A stretch of 64,000 nucleotides of DNA from Agromyces mediolanus (lineage in GTDB: Bacteria > Actinomycetota > Actinomycetes > Actinomycetales > Microbacteriaceae), in NCBI RefSeq assembly GCF_023715325.1, contig NZ_JAMBNX010000008.1:62001-126000 (forward strand), read 5' to 3'. Numbering within the stretch: position 1 is the first letter of the stretch; every line of letters begins with the position of its first letter. The position numbers and the translations under genes are program-made. The notes under the pieces are model-generated. The model worked only from the letters and a program-made list of their open reading frames with translations. It was not told the DNA's origin and made no database searches. Below, in pieces: positions 53,890 through 62,480 of the stretch.

Positions 53890-54167
53890 CCCTACAGTCT
53901 CAAAGCCTATGACACGCAGCGATGCCGTCCGGGTGCTTCTCGAGACGAGGGACGCAACCGCTGTTGCGGTATGGACGGGTCACGCAGATCGGGCGATGCG
54001 TCCGACCCCACGCCCCCGGAAGGTCCGCCGTTTGCCATCTTCGCAGACAGCCCACCCGACGATACAGGTCGTCTCATGTCACCCCTGACACTTGAAGCGG
54101 GTTCCTGGCACCGACCGACACCTTCTCGGACCCAAAACCCTGTGAACGTAGTCACTTCGACGTCCAT

Positions 54168-54416
54168 TTATGGAGTGGGAGAAGGACTAATGATGTTGAC
54201 GACTACGGGCGCGGGAGTGTCATCCAGCGGAGCTGCCCACGATACGGCGTGAGCGACTGCGAGCAATACCAAGCCAAGCAACGCGATCAGGAACCCATCA
54301 CGGAAGACCGTGACCATCGCGCGACGTGTCCTTGACGTCACGTACGTTGCCCAGACGTACTGACGAAGCTCCTCGCGCTGTCCGTCCTTGAGGTGGGCGA
54401 ATTCTTTGACGTCCAC
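54168..54416 (-). CDS. Small putative membrane protein (82 aa), low confidence
   Basis: From GTG 54416 this frame gives DVKEFAHLKDGQREELRQYV, TVFRDGFLIALLGLVLLAVAHAVS (one helix) and a Pro-rich tail. No family is recognised. The frame is open further upstream without good starts. It lies at the right edge of the island. Confidence 0.45.
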   Translation of the reverse strand: MDVKEFAHLKDGQREELRQYVWATYVTSRTRRAMVTVFRDGFLIALLGLVLLAVAHAVSWAAPLDDTPAPVVVNIISPSPTP

Positions 54417-54615
54417 GACGCCTAAAACCTTCTTCGATACCGCGACGCCCCCGCAGGGAGTCTCCGCGGGCACACAGCGGGTGCGCAGCATCCATCGCCT
54501 GCGCCATGGATTCGATGACGACTCTCCCGTCTGACATTGAGCTAGTGGCAAGCGCACTGGCCGATTACTGCACCAGATGGCCGATCTCTGCATGCTCTGC
54601 GCGCACTTGTACTTA

Positions 54616-54636
54616 TTTAGAGACGGTCGGTCTAAA
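54616..54636. promoter_or_regulatory. TetR operator candidate (TTTAGA...TCTAAA)
   Basis: Inverted arms TTTAGA (54616-54621) and TCTAAA (54631-54636) with a GC-rich centre lie 9 bp upstream of the tetR ATG. Likely autoregulatory. Confidence 0.6.
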
Positions 54637-54645
54637 TTCGCTGTC

Positions 54646-55293
54646 ATGACCGACATCGCAACTCGACCTCGCCGAGGGCGCCCCCCGAAGATCCCTCGCG
54701 AGCACGGAGACACGCGCGAGGCGCTGTTGCGCTGCGGCATGGAAGTCCTCACAACGCAGGGCATGAGCGCGACCGGCATCGACGCGGTCCTGAAGCGTGT
54801 CGGCGTGCCGAAGGGCTCCTTCTACCACTACTTCGACAGCAAGGACGCGTTCGGATTCGAGGTGCTGCAACGGTATGCGGACTACTTCGCTCGCAAGCTC
54901 GACCGATGGCTGCTCGAAGAGGGGCCGTCGCCGCTGGAACGCCTGACGCGGTTCGTGGACGATGCCAAGGCCGGCATGGTACGGCATGACTTCGAACGAG
55001 GGTGCCTAGTCGGCAATCTCGGCCAAGAGGTCTCCACCCTCCCCGACGGCTACCGGGAAGCGCTCGAAGACGTGCTGCGCGACTGGGAACGTCGCGTCGC
55101 GGCGTGCCTGCAACTGGCCGCAGACGCAGACGAGATCCCGCCCGGCTCCGACTGCGACGAACTGGCGTCGTTCTTCTGGGTGGGTTGGGAAGGCGCGATC
55201 CTTCGCGCCCGCCTGACCCGCGACGTCCGGCCGATGGAAGTGTTCTTCGCCGGTTACCTCGCATCCGTCCGCATCCATCCCGGGAGAGCATGA
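54646..55293 (+). CDS. TetR-family transcriptional regulator (AcuR-like)
   Basis: The 215-aa regulator has an HTH LLRCGMEVLTTQGMSATGIDAVL, GVPKGSFYHYFDSKDAFG, and the AcuR-type ligand domain with a conserved Cys (GCLVGNLGQEV). Its stop overlaps the reductase ATG (ATGA). Control of the downstream reductase by a small electrophile such as acrylate is the pattern for this family, an inference here. Confidence 0.87.
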   Translation: MTDIATRPRRGRPPKIPREHGDTREALLRCGMEVLTTQGMSATGIDAVLKRVGVPKGSFYHYFDSKDAFGFEVLQRYADYFARKLDRWLLEEGPSPLERLTRFVDDAKAGMVRHDFERGCLVGNLGQEVSTLPDGYREALEDVLRDWERRVAACLQLAADADEIPPGSDCDELASFFWVGWEGAILRARLTRDVRPMEVFFAGYLASVRIHPGRA

Positions 55294-56276
55294 TGTTCAG
55301 CGCAATCTCCATCGACAAGACCGATGCCGGATACCAGGCAGCGCTGCGCGAACTCGATGAGAGTGAGCTACCTGACGGTGACGTCACGGTGCGCGTGTCG
55401 TACAGCGGCCTGAACTACAAAGATGCCCTCGCGATCACGGGAAAGGCTCCGGTCGTGCGTCGCTTCCCGATGGTGCCCGGGATCGACCTCGCCGGTGTCG
55501 TGGAACACAGCGACAGCCCCTCTTATGCGCCTGGCGACCGGGTGCTGGTGAACGGCTGGGGCATCGGCGAGACGCACTGGGGCGGTCTCAGCCAGCGGGC
55601 TCGCGTGAGTGCGGACTGGCTCGTGCCGGTTCCTGATGCGATCTCGGAGCGGCAGGCCATGTCGATCGGCACGGCCGGATACACGGCCATGCTCTCCCTC
55701 ATGGCCCTCGAGTCGCACGGCCTCACCACTGATTCGGGTGACGTCCTTGTCACGGGCGCGAACGGTGGGGTCGGCGGGTTCGCGATCGCGCTGCTGGCAC
55801 GCGGCGGCTACTCGGTCGTTGCGTCGACCGGCCGTCCCGTTGAAGCCGATTACCTGCGCCGCCTTGGCGCCACGACGATCGTCGACCGGACAGAGCTGTC
55901 GGGGCCGGGCCGGCCGCTCGGCAAGGAACGCTGGGCGGCTGCGATCGACTCCGTCGGTAGCCATACCCTTGCGAATGCCTGTGCCGGGACGAAGGCGGGC
56001 GGCGCCGTCGCCGCATGCGGGAACGCACAGGGCATGGATCTGCCCGCCACTGTCGCACCGTTCATCCTGCGCGGGGTGAGCTTGCTCGGCATCAACAGCG
56101 TCACCCAGCCCCGCGACAAGCGCGTCGCAGCGTGGAACCGCCTGGCCGACGAGCTCGACCTGGACTTGCTGCCCGCGATGAGCCGCGAGGTCGGCCTGAG
56201 CGAGGCCCTCTCCGTTGCCGATGACCTTCTGGACGGCCGCATCCGCGGCCGGATCGTCGTCGACGTGAACCGCTGA
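55290..56276 (+). CDS. AcuI/YhdH-like zinc-free quinone oxidoreductase (acrylyl-CoA reductase type)
   Basis: The 328-aa medium-chain reductase has VSYSGLNYKDALAITGK, FPMVPGIDLAGVV, the NADPH-binding VTGANGGVGGFAIALL and GRIRGRIVVDV at the end. No catalytic zinc Cys set is seen. It probably reduces an alkenal or acrylyl-CoA with NADPH. ATG 55290 overlaps the TetR stop. Confidence 0.87.
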   Translation: MMFSAISIDKTDAGYQAALRELDESELPDGDVTVRVSYSGLNYKDALAITGKAPVVRRFPMVPGIDLAGVVEHSDSPSYAPGDRVLVNGWGIGETHWGGLSQRARVSADWLVPVPDAISERQAMSIGTAGYTAMLSLMALESHGLTTDSGDVLVTGANGGVGGFAIALLARGGYSVVASTGRPVEADYLRRLGATTIVDRTELSGPGRPLGKERWAAAIDSVGSHTLANACAGTKAGGAVAACGNAQGMDLPATVAPFILRGVSLLGINSVTQPRDKRVAAWNRLADELDLDLLPAMSREVGLSEALSVADDLLDGRIRGRIVVDVNR

Positions 56277-56313
56277 CCATCCCCCAAGACCACACAAACG
56301 AAAGAGGAAGACC

Positions 56314-56955
56314 ATGACGAAGATCACCGTGCTCGGAGCGGGCGGACGTATCGCAAGACACGCCATCGCCGCGCTTCTCGAGGAGCCTGCCAACGAGCTG
56401 ACCCTCTACCTGCGTCGCCCCCAGAGCCTGCCGGATGCTCCCAGCGACCGCGTCCAGATCGTCGAGGGCGACGTGCTCGACAACGAACTCCTCACACGCA
56501 CCGCCACGGGACAGGACATCGTCTACGCGAACCTCGGCGGAGGCGACATCGAAGCTCAGGCCCGCGCCGTCGTCGCAGCGCTGACCGCCGCGGGAACACG
56601 ACGGTTGATCTGGATCTCCACCCTCGGCATCTACGACGAGGTGCCCGGTGAGTACGGCAAGTGGAACCACCGGATGCTCGACGGCGGATACCTGCAGACG
56701 TACAGCGCCGCCGCGAAATTGATCGAGGAGTCCAACCTCGACTACACGATCATCCGTCCCGCGTGGCTGTCGGACGCCGACGAGGTCGACTACGAGCTGA
56801 CCCAGAAGGGCGAGCCCTTCCAGGGCACCGAGGTGTCCCGCAAGAGCGTCGGCGCGCTCGTCGCCGAACTCGTCAAGAACCCGGCCGACAGCATCGGCGC
56901 CTCGCTCGGCGTGAACAAGCCCGGCACCGACGGCGACAAGCCATCCTGGTACTGA
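56314..56955 (+). CDS. NAD(P)-binding protein (NmrA/YwnB-like)
   Basis: The 213-aa protein has a Rossmann start VLGAGGRIARHAIAALLEE, ANLGGGDIEAQA and RLIWISTLGIYDEVPGEYG. It matches short atypical SDRs of unknown substrate. AAAGAGGAAG precedes the ATG. Part of the TetR operon. Confidence 0.85.
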   Translation: MTKITVLGAGGRIARHAIAALLEEPANELTLYLRRPQSLPDAPSDRVQIVEGDVLDNELLTRTATGQDIVYANLGGGDIEAQARAVVAALTAAGTRRLIWISTLGIYDEVPGEYGKWNHRMLDGGYLQTYSAAAKLIEESNLDYTIIRPAWLSDADEVDYELTQKGEPFQGTEVSRKSVGALVAELVKNPADSIGASLGVNKPGTDGDKPSWY

Positions 56956-56967
56956 ACGGAGCATGCC

Positions 56968-57921
56968 ATGACCGCTTTGGACACGCTCACCGAGAACGGC
57001 TTGTCCCTCGGGATCGAGCTGCCCCTGGACAACGATCTCGCCCGACGAGACGTCTCCGGTCAGGGACTCTTCCCTGACCTGACCCGGCATCAGGAGCGTG
57101 CGCAGCTCGCCGACCGGCTCGGGTTCCGGGCGCTCTGGCTGCGGGACGTGCCGATGTGGCGACCGCGTGACTTCGGCGACGCCGGACAGGTCTTCGACCC
57201 CATCCCCTACCTCGGCTACCTCGCCGCATCGACCGAGCACATCCTGCTCGGAACAGCGGGGATCGTGCTCCCCTTGCGGCATCCAGTCGCGCTCGCGAAG
57301 GAAGCTGCAACCGTGGATGTCCTCTCCGGTGGGCGGCTGCTGCTCGGCCTCGCCTCGGGCGACAGGCCGGGTGAGTACCCGTTCTTCGGAGTCGATTTCG
57401 ATCGTCGGGGAGAGACCTATCGCGACGGTGTGCGCGTGCTGCGTGAGATCTGGTCGCAGGCGGCGCTGGGCCGGATCGATCAGGACTCGTTCCTGCCCGC
57501 CCCTGCGGACGGGACGATTCCACTGATCGGGATCGGTGGCGCGCAGCAGTCTCCTGCGTGGGCGGCAGAGCACCTCGACGCGCACATGACGTACCACCGT
57601 GCAGGTCCGCAGATGCGCGCCGTCGCTGCGCAGTGGCGGGCGATATCGCTCAAGCCGTTCATGACGAACCTCTACCTCGACCTCGCGGAGAACCCGGACG
57701 CTCCCTTCGAGCCGATCCGCCTCGGTGCACGGGTCGGCACCACCGGTCTCACCGATTACCTCACCGGACTGGCAGCGGCAGGGGTCGTGCACGTCAACCT
57801 CGTGCTGCGGCCGGGACGACGAGACGTTGAAGACGTCATGGAGGAGATCGGACAAGACGTCATCCCCGCCCTCCGAGCCCGAACCGCATCAGAGCCAGCC
57901 GGCGCAGACATCCGATCGTGA
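56968..57921 (+). CDS. LLM-class flavin-dependent oxidoreductase
   Basis: The 317-aa luciferase-like protein has RQERAQLADRLGFRALWLRDVP, GTAGIVLPLRHPVALAKEAATVD, GRLLLGLASGDRP and YPFFGVDFDRRGE, the FMN/F420-binding (beta/alpha)8 barrel pattern. The substrate is unknown. It is 12 bp below the SDR gene. Confidence 0.87.
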   Translation: MTALDTLTENGLSLGIELPLDNDLARRDVSGQGLFPDLTRHQERAQLADRLGFRALWLRDVPMWRPRDFGDAGQVFDPIPYLGYLAASTEHILLGTAGIVLPLRHPVALAKEAATVDVLSGGRLLLGLASGDRPGEYPFFGVDFDRRGETYRDGVRVLREIWSQAALGRIDQDSFLPAPADGTIPLIGIGGAQQSPAWAAEHLDAHMTYHRAGPQMRAVAAQWRAISLKPFMTNLYLDLAENPDAPFEPIRLGARVGTTGLTDYLTGLAAAGVVHVNLVLRPGRRDVEDVMEEIGQDVIPALRARTASEPAGADIRS

Positions 57922-57968
57922 CCGAATCCACCGAAACAAGAAACAAACGAGCAGGGAGAACGATTGAT

Positions 57969-58454
57969 ATGAGCAGCACAGACACCATCGCCACGACTGC
58001 GAGCGACCCGACAGCGGTTGTCGCGACCGCGCAGTTCCTTACCCCCGTCGTACTCGGCCTTCAGGGGCTGACCATCAACGCCAAGCAGGCGCACTGGCAC
58101 GTGCGTGGCTCGAACTTCGTCGGCGTCCACGAGTTGCTGGACACCATCGCAGGCAACGCCGGCGAGTTCGCCGACGCGGCAGCGGAACGCATCGTCGCCC
58201 TCGGCCTCCCGCTCGACGCCCGCGTCAGCGCGGTCGCCGAGAAGAGCTCCGGGACAAGCGTCCCGGCCGGCTTCGCGAACTCAGACGACCTCGTGCACGC
58301 GGTGATCGCAGACATCGACAGGCTCCTCGCCGACGTCCGCGCAGCGGTCGATGGCCTCGACGGCATCGACCTGACCAGTCAGGACGTCGCGATCGAGATC
58401 CAGCGAGGTCTCGACAAGGACCGCTGGTTCCTCGTGTCTCACATCGCAGCCTGA
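57969..58454 (+). CDS. dps: Dps-like DNA-binding ferritin
   Basis: The 161-aa protein has the Dps ferroxidase pattern: NAKQAHWHVRGSNFVGVHELLD, EFADAAAERIVALG and the C-terminal helical part. Dps oxidises Fe2+ with H2O2 and shields DNA. ATG 57969 (GGGAGA upstream) is chosen; GTG 57918, which overlaps the LLM stop (GTGA), would add 17 residues. End of the TetR operon. Confidence 0.87.
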   Translation: MSSTDTIATTASDPTAVVATAQFLTPVVLGLQGLTINAKQAHWHVRGSNFVGVHELLDTIAGNAGEFADAAAERIVALGLPLDARVSAVAEKSSGTSVPAGFANSDDLVHAVIADIDRLLADVRAAVDGLDGIDLTSQDVAIEIQRGLDKDRWFLVSHIAA

Positions 58455-58468
58455 CCGACCTGCCAAAG

Positions 58469-58501
58469 CGGCGCCTCTCACCGGTCCGGTGAGAGGCGCC
58501 G
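58469..58501. terminator. Terminator between dps and ridA
   Basis: A 14-bp perfect stem (58469-58482 with 58488-58501) with GGTCC loop lies between the convergent genes. Confidence 0.85.
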
Positions 58502-58534
58502 CGCGCACTACGTGGTGCAGTCGGACAACACGGG

Positions 58535-58945
58535 CTAATCGAGGATCGCGGTGACTTCGAGCTCAACGAGAACGTCCGGCTCGAAGAGGTAGTCGACCCC
58601 GATCAGGGACGCGGGCGGCAGGGGCTGAGGCAGCTTCAGCTCCTCAGCGACCCGAGCGATCCCGTCCATGAAAGGTGCGATCTTCTCGGGCTCCCATTCG
58701 GTGACGTAGAAGGTCAACCGAAGCGCATCGTCGAAGGATGCACCCGCGCCTGCGAGCGCACGAGCTGTGTTGCGGAGAACCTCCGCGACCTGACCCGCGA
58801 GATCGTTGATCGCGATGGGCTTTCCTTCCGCACTACGGGCGACCTGGCCGCTGATATGCACGTGACGCGTGCCGGTGCCAATGGCGACGTGATCATACGG
58901 CGTTCCTGGCTGGAGACCGGCAGGACTGAAGCGTGTGACTGGCAT
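58535..58945 (-). CDS. RidA-family protein
   Basis: The 136-aa protein has the RidA/YjgF fold: FSPAGLQPGTPYDHVAIGTG, VHISGQVARSAEGKP, GASFDDALRLTFYVTEW and a late PASLIGVDYLFEPDVLVELEVTA in place of the usual R-x-x-V motif. Enamine/imine deaminase activity is possible; the usual catalytic Arg (R105 type) is not evident, so function may differ. ATG 58945 has AGAGGA upstream. Confidence 0.85.
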   Translation of the reverse strand: MPVTRFSPAGLQPGTPYDHVAIGTGTRHVHISGQVARSAEGKPIAINDLAGQVAEVLRNTARALAGAGASFDDALRLTFYVTEWEPEKIAPFMDGIARVAEELKLPQPLPPASLIGVDYLFEPDVLVELEVTAILD

Positions 58946-58970
58946 AGAAGGTCCTCTTCGTTGGTGGTTT

Positions 58971-58989
58971 ACTATTGATACTTGGTAGT
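58971..58989. promoter_or_regulatory. ACTA...TAGT element in ridA/HxlR (3) gap
   Basis: ACTA (58971-58974) and TAGT (58986-58989) flank an imperfect dyad between the divergent genes; possible HxlR operator. Confidence 0.35.
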
Positions 58990-59018
58990 TGAAGGACACT
59001 TCAAGGAGACCTGGTTTC

Positions 59019-59396
59019 ATGGCCGATACCGACGCCGTATGCGAAAGCGAGCTGCGTATCGCGACGCCGCATCGCGAGCTGCTCGACCAGGTGCTCGACA
59101 AGTGGTCACTCAGCGTGCTCAACGAACTGTGCGAGCGACCCTGTCGGTTCAACGAGTTACGGCGTGCGATTCCGGGAGTGACGCAGAAGTCCCTCACGGC
59201 GACGTTGCGTCGGCTGGAGCGAAACGGAGTCGTGCAACGCCGAGTCATCAGCACGCGGCCGGTGGCCGTCGAGTACGGGATCACCGCCTTGGGCAAAACG
59301 TTGCGCGGGCCGATTGACGCGCTCGTCGCCTGGGCAGATGAGCAACTGCCGAACATTGAACGCGCACGCATCGCCTTCGACGAAGACGAACAGTAG
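59019..59396 (+). CDS. HxlR-family transcriptional regulator (3)
   Basis: The 125-aa protein has LLDQVLDKWSLSVLNELCERPCRFNELRR, VTQKSLTATLRRLERNGVV and TALGKTL. Cys pair in CERPC may be redox-active. AAGGAG lies upstream of ATG 59019. It is divergent from ridA. Confidence 0.87.
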   Translation: MADTDAVCESELRIATPHRELLDQVLDKWSLSVLNELCERPCRFNELRRAIPGVTQKSLTATLRRLERNGVVQRRVISTRPVAVEYGITALGKTLRGPIDALVAWADEQLPNIERARIAFDEDEQ

Positions 59397-60017
59397 ACGT
59401 CGGGACATCTTTCCCCTCGCGACCAAGCAAGAGCGCGGCTCAGCTCTCTGTGTCGGATGTTCAGGCTTTGCGCCTTCTCTGTCTCCCATGACGGCGTCCA
59501 CCATGCCCATCGTCGCGTCGAACTGCGTCATGACCAGCGCCGCTGTGCTCGCGAAGCCGCACGCGAGAAGGATGAGCAGCGAGGGGACGAACTCAGTCGG
59601 ATCGGGCACCCAGCCTCCCAATGTCCATGGCAGGACCATGGCGATGACGATGCCGGCGCTCGAGAGCCATTCGTTCACGAATAGAGCGCGTGAGGAGCCG
59701 GACCCGCCCCTCGCGAGGATACGACGTCCTGTTTCCACTGTCATCGCTACCAGGAGGATGCCGAGGACGATGAAGCTCAGCGCGCCCCAGAGCGGATCAA
59801 GCGACGCGAGCACGAGCGGAACAAGGAGCGGAATGGAGTAGGCGGTGAAGACCCAGCGGACCGACGAACGGAGATACCGGTCCGCAGCCTCCGACGCTGC
59901 GAGTCGGCGGTGCATCTCCGAGTCGATGTAGAAGAACACGCCCACGATGAACGTGCCGAGCATCGTTCCCGATACTCCGGCGAGCCCCAAGAGGAAGTCA
60001 TCATCCGTACCTGACAT
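59157..60017 (-). CDS. Membrane protein, unknown function, 3' end possibly lost
   Basis: The 286-aa frame from ATG 60017 has four hydrophobic segments (LLGLAGVSGTMLGTFIVGVFF; VFTAYSIPLLVPLVLASL; LSFIVLGILLVAM; IVIAMVLPWTLGGWV and LLILLACGFASTAALVM). After about residue 185 the sequence loses protein character and runs antisense through the HxlR gene for about 240 bp, which suggests the natural stop was lost. Start is 17 nt inside modC. No family is recognised. Confidence 0.55.
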   Translation of the reverse strand: MSGTDDDFLLGLAGVSGTMLGTFIVGVFFYIDSEMHRRLAASEAADRYLRSSVRWVFTAYSIPLLVPLVLASLDPLWGALSFIVLGILLVAMTVETGRRILARGGSGSSRALFVNEWLSSAGIVIAMVLPWTLGGWVPDPTEFVPSLLILLACGFASTAALVMTQFDATMGMVDAVMGDREGAKPEHPTQRAEPRSCLVARGKMSRRLLFVFVEGDACAFNVRQLLICPGDERVNRPAQRFAQGGDPVLDGHRPRADDSALHDSVSLQPTQRRREGLLRHSRNRTP

Positions 60018-60738
60018 CGTCTGCGTCCCTTCTTCCCTGGGCACCTGTGAAGCGGGCAATCCATGCGGTCGCAGGATTTCGTGCCAGATCGGCGAGGCTT
60101 CCTCGCTGCGTGATGCGCCCTGCCTCAAGGACGATCACCTCGTCAGCGAGCACCTCGACGTCTTCACGGTCATGTGTGACGAGGATCGTCGGACCGGCGA
60201 ACTGGCGGAGACGCAGACCGAGGTCGGCACGCACTTCATCCCGGAACTCCACGTCCAGCGCCGCGAGCGGCTCGTCGAGGAGCAGTGCCTTCGGCTCGGA
60301 TGCGAGGGCACGGGCTAGCGCTACACGCTGAGCTTGCCCGCCGGAGAGTGCACTGGGGTATCTCTCTGCCAGGTCCGCCATTCCGAAGCGAGACAGCCAG
60401 GGGTCTGCGCTGCGCCGGGCGGCGGACCAACGCCCACCGCGGACTTTGGCTGAGAAGGCGACGTTCTCGCGCACCGTGAGGTGAGGGAAGAGGAGCAGGT
60501 CTTGGAACATGACGCCGATCCTTCGCTGGTCAGCAGGAAGACCGGCCAGATCCTTGTCCCCCAGTCGAATCGTGCCGTGGGACTCGGTGAAGCCTGCGAT
60601 CGCCGCGATGGCGCTGGACTTTCCGGCACCGTTCGGTCCGACGACGGCGAGCACACTTCCGGGATCCGCTTTCAGCTCCACGACTACGTCGAAGGCGGGG
60701 CGTGGGATACGTGCGGAGACGGTGAGCTCGAAGGTCAT
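60001..60738 (-). CDS. modC: Molybdate ABC transporter ATP-binding protein
   Basis: The 245-aa ATPase has Walker A GPNGAGKSS, GVMFQDLLLFPHLTV (Q-loop), LSGGQAQRVALARALA and LLDEPLAALD, with His switch LVTHDRED. The ModC regulatory TOBE domain is absent (only about 245 aa), as in short ModC-like forms. It is coupled to modB (ATGA). Confidence 0.9.
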   Translation of the reverse strand: MTFELTVSARIPRPAFDVVVELKADPGSVLAVVGPNGAGKSSAIAAIAGFTESHGTIRLGDKDLAGLPADQRRIGVMFQDLLLFPHLTVRENVAFSAKVRGGRWSAARRSADPWLSRFGMADLAERYPSALSGGQAQRVALARALASEPKALLLDEPLAALDVEFRDEVRADLGLRLRQFAGPTILVTHDREDVEVLADEVIVLEAGRITQRGSLADLARNPATAWIARFTGAQGRRDADDVRYG

Positions 60739-61541
60739 GCGGTGCCTGGCAGCCATCGGTCGCGGAGTGCGAGGAGCACACCCAGTGATACCGCGAGCAG
60801 GACGAGTGCGAGGGCGATCGCGGTGTCGGGGTCCGAGTTCATCGCGAGGTACGACGCGATCGGGAGTGTGCGCGTCACGCCGGGGAAGGAGCCGGCGAAC
60901 GTGATAGTCGCGCCGAACTCGCCGAGCGCGCGGGCGAAGCACAGCACGGCGCCCGCGGCGATTCCAGGCGCGGTCAGCGGAACCGTCACGAGGCGGAAGA
61001 TCTGCCACGGGCTGGCGCCCAGGGAGGCGGCGGCTAGTTCGCTGCGGCGGTCCGCTGATCGCAGCGCGCCTTCGACGGCGAAGACGAGGAAGGGCATCGC
61101 GACGAAGGTTTGCGCGAGCACAACGGCACCGGTGGTGAAAGGAATAGTGATGCCGACCTGCGTGAGCCATTGCCCGAGGATGCCTCGCCGTCCCAGCAGG
61201 AGAAGCAACGCAATGCCGCCGACAACGGGAGGCAGTACCAGCGGGATAGTGATCGCCGCCCGCAAGAGGCGGCGCGGCAGGACCTTCCAGTGAACGGAAT
61301 GGCTCAGCAGGACGGCTAGCGGGATACCGAGGATGAGACTCAGGCCGGTAGATAACGTCGCTGTGAGTAACGAGAGCCCGAGCGCCTGCAGTACCTCTTG
61401 CCGAACGAAGAGTTCGCCCAGCTGGCCCCATGGTGCACGCAGGATGAGTCCGAGCAGCGGGAGAACGAGCAGCGCGAGACCGATCACCCCGAGGGCGAGG
61501 ATGACCGGCTGCCGGCGTTCACGGGGCCGCGAAGCCTGCAT
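60735..61541 (-). CDS. modB: Molybdate ABC transporter permease
   Basis: The 268-aa permease has five to six hydrophobic helices and the EAA loop LAAASLGASPWQIFRLVTVPL. It also has LARALGEFGATITFAG, the ModB/CysT-type segment. ATG 61541 lies 22 nt inside the 3' end of modA; its stop overlaps modC. Confidence 0.92.
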   Translation of the reverse strand: MQASRPRERRQPVILALGVIGLALLVLPLLGLILRAPWGQLGELFVRQEVLQALGLSLLTATLSTGLSLILGIPLAVLLSHSVHWKVLPRRLLRAAITIPLVLPPVVGGIALLLLLGRRGILGQWLTQVGITIPFTTGAVVLAQTFVAMPFLVFAVEGALRSADRRSELAAASLGASPWQIFRLVTVPLTAPGIAAGAVLCFARALGEFGATITFAGSFPGVTRTLPIASYLAMNSDPDTAIALALVLLAVSLGVLLALRDRWLPGTA

Positions 61542-62307
61542 GCTCGAAGACCTGACGTGCCTCATCGGAGCGGAGGTAGTCGATGAACGCCTGTCCTGCG
61601 TCGGGGTTCGGTGCCTCGGCAAGAAGGGCGACCGGATAGTTGTTGATCACCTGCTGCGCCTCAGGCACATCGATGCCTTCCACCGCGCTCCCTGCTGCGA
61701 CGACGTCGGTCACGTAGACCAGTGCGGCGTCGGCCTCACCCAGAGAGACTTTCGTCAGTGCGGCACGCACGTCCTCCTCAAGTGTGTCCGGTTGGGCCTG
61801 AACACCAGCAAGGTCGAGCAGGGACTGCGCTGCGGCTCCACACGGCACCGCGGTGTCGCACAATGCGATTGTCAGCTCAGGCCGTGCGAAGTCGGCGAGA
61901 CCGGTGATCCCTGCAGGGTTCCCGGCGGGAACCGCGATCTGCAGCGTGTTCGTGACGAGCACTTCCGGATCGGCGGCCAGGCCTGCGTCGACAACAGACT
62001 GCATCGTCGCCTCATTCGCTGAGAAGAACACGTCCACCGGGGCACCGGAGACGATCTGCTCGGCGAGCGCCGACGATCCGCCATAGCTGGCGACCACGTC
62101 GACATCTGCGTTCGCGTCCTCGAACCTCTCGGCGAGGACGTCGATCACGTCGGTCAAGGAGGCTGCGGCCAACACTGTCACCGTTCCGGAGGTCATGTCG
62201 TCCTTGCTTGCCCCGACATCCGATTCGTCGCTTCCCGTGCCGGGCGATGAGCATCCAGCGAGCAGAAGGAGCGCTGCGGCTGCCGCAAGGAGGGAGGGGG
62301 CACGCAC
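61519..62307 (-). CDS. modA: Molybdate-binding lipoprotein
   Basis: The 262-aa substrate-binding protein has a lipobox LLLAGC (Cys about residue 19) and ModA motifs VLAAASLTDVIDVLAERFE, ASYGGSSALAEQIVSGAPVDVFFSAN, GEADAALVYVTDV. GTG start at 62307. It supplies molybdate to ModBC and hence to the Moco genes opposite. Confidence 0.93.
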   Translation of the reverse strand: MRAPSLLAAAAALLLLAGCSSPGTGSDESDVGASKDDMTSGTVTVLAAASLTDVIDVLAERFEDANADVDVVASYGGSSALAEQIVSGAPVDVFFSANEATMQSVVDAGLAADPEVLVTNTLQIAVPAGNPAGITGLADFARPELTIALCDTAVPCGAAAQSLLDLAGVQAQPDTLEEDVRAALTKVSLGEADAALVYVTDVVAAGSAVEGIDVPEAQQVINNYPVALLAEAPNPDAGQAFIDYLRSDEARQVFEHAGFAAP

Positions 62308-62468
62308 GACAGGAACTCCTCTGAAAGACGGTCGGTCAGGCGAACGAAGTTGCCGACCTGTCTCAAGCCTCCCGTAGCCGAGGTCGTGAGAATGGCCTGC
62401 GACTGCTGGGCTTTGTCTGCTCTCTGCTGTCTCGCCGCTTCCGACCTCACCCGCTGGGACCGGCTCCC

Positions 62469-62474
62469 TAGCCT
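62469..62474 (+). promoter_or_regulatory. -10 element TAGCCT of leaderless moeB
   Basis: TAGCCT is 6 nt before the ATG at 62481. Confidence 0.45.
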
Positions 62475-62480
62475 GAAGGC

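Noticed and set aside
53907-54167. 86-codon minus-strand frame near the right island edge
   Set aside because: No ribosome binding site, no domain and poor composition.
41000-54600. Prophage
   Set aside because: No capsid, terminase, tail, lysis or replication gene is visible; only integrase/excisionase modules.
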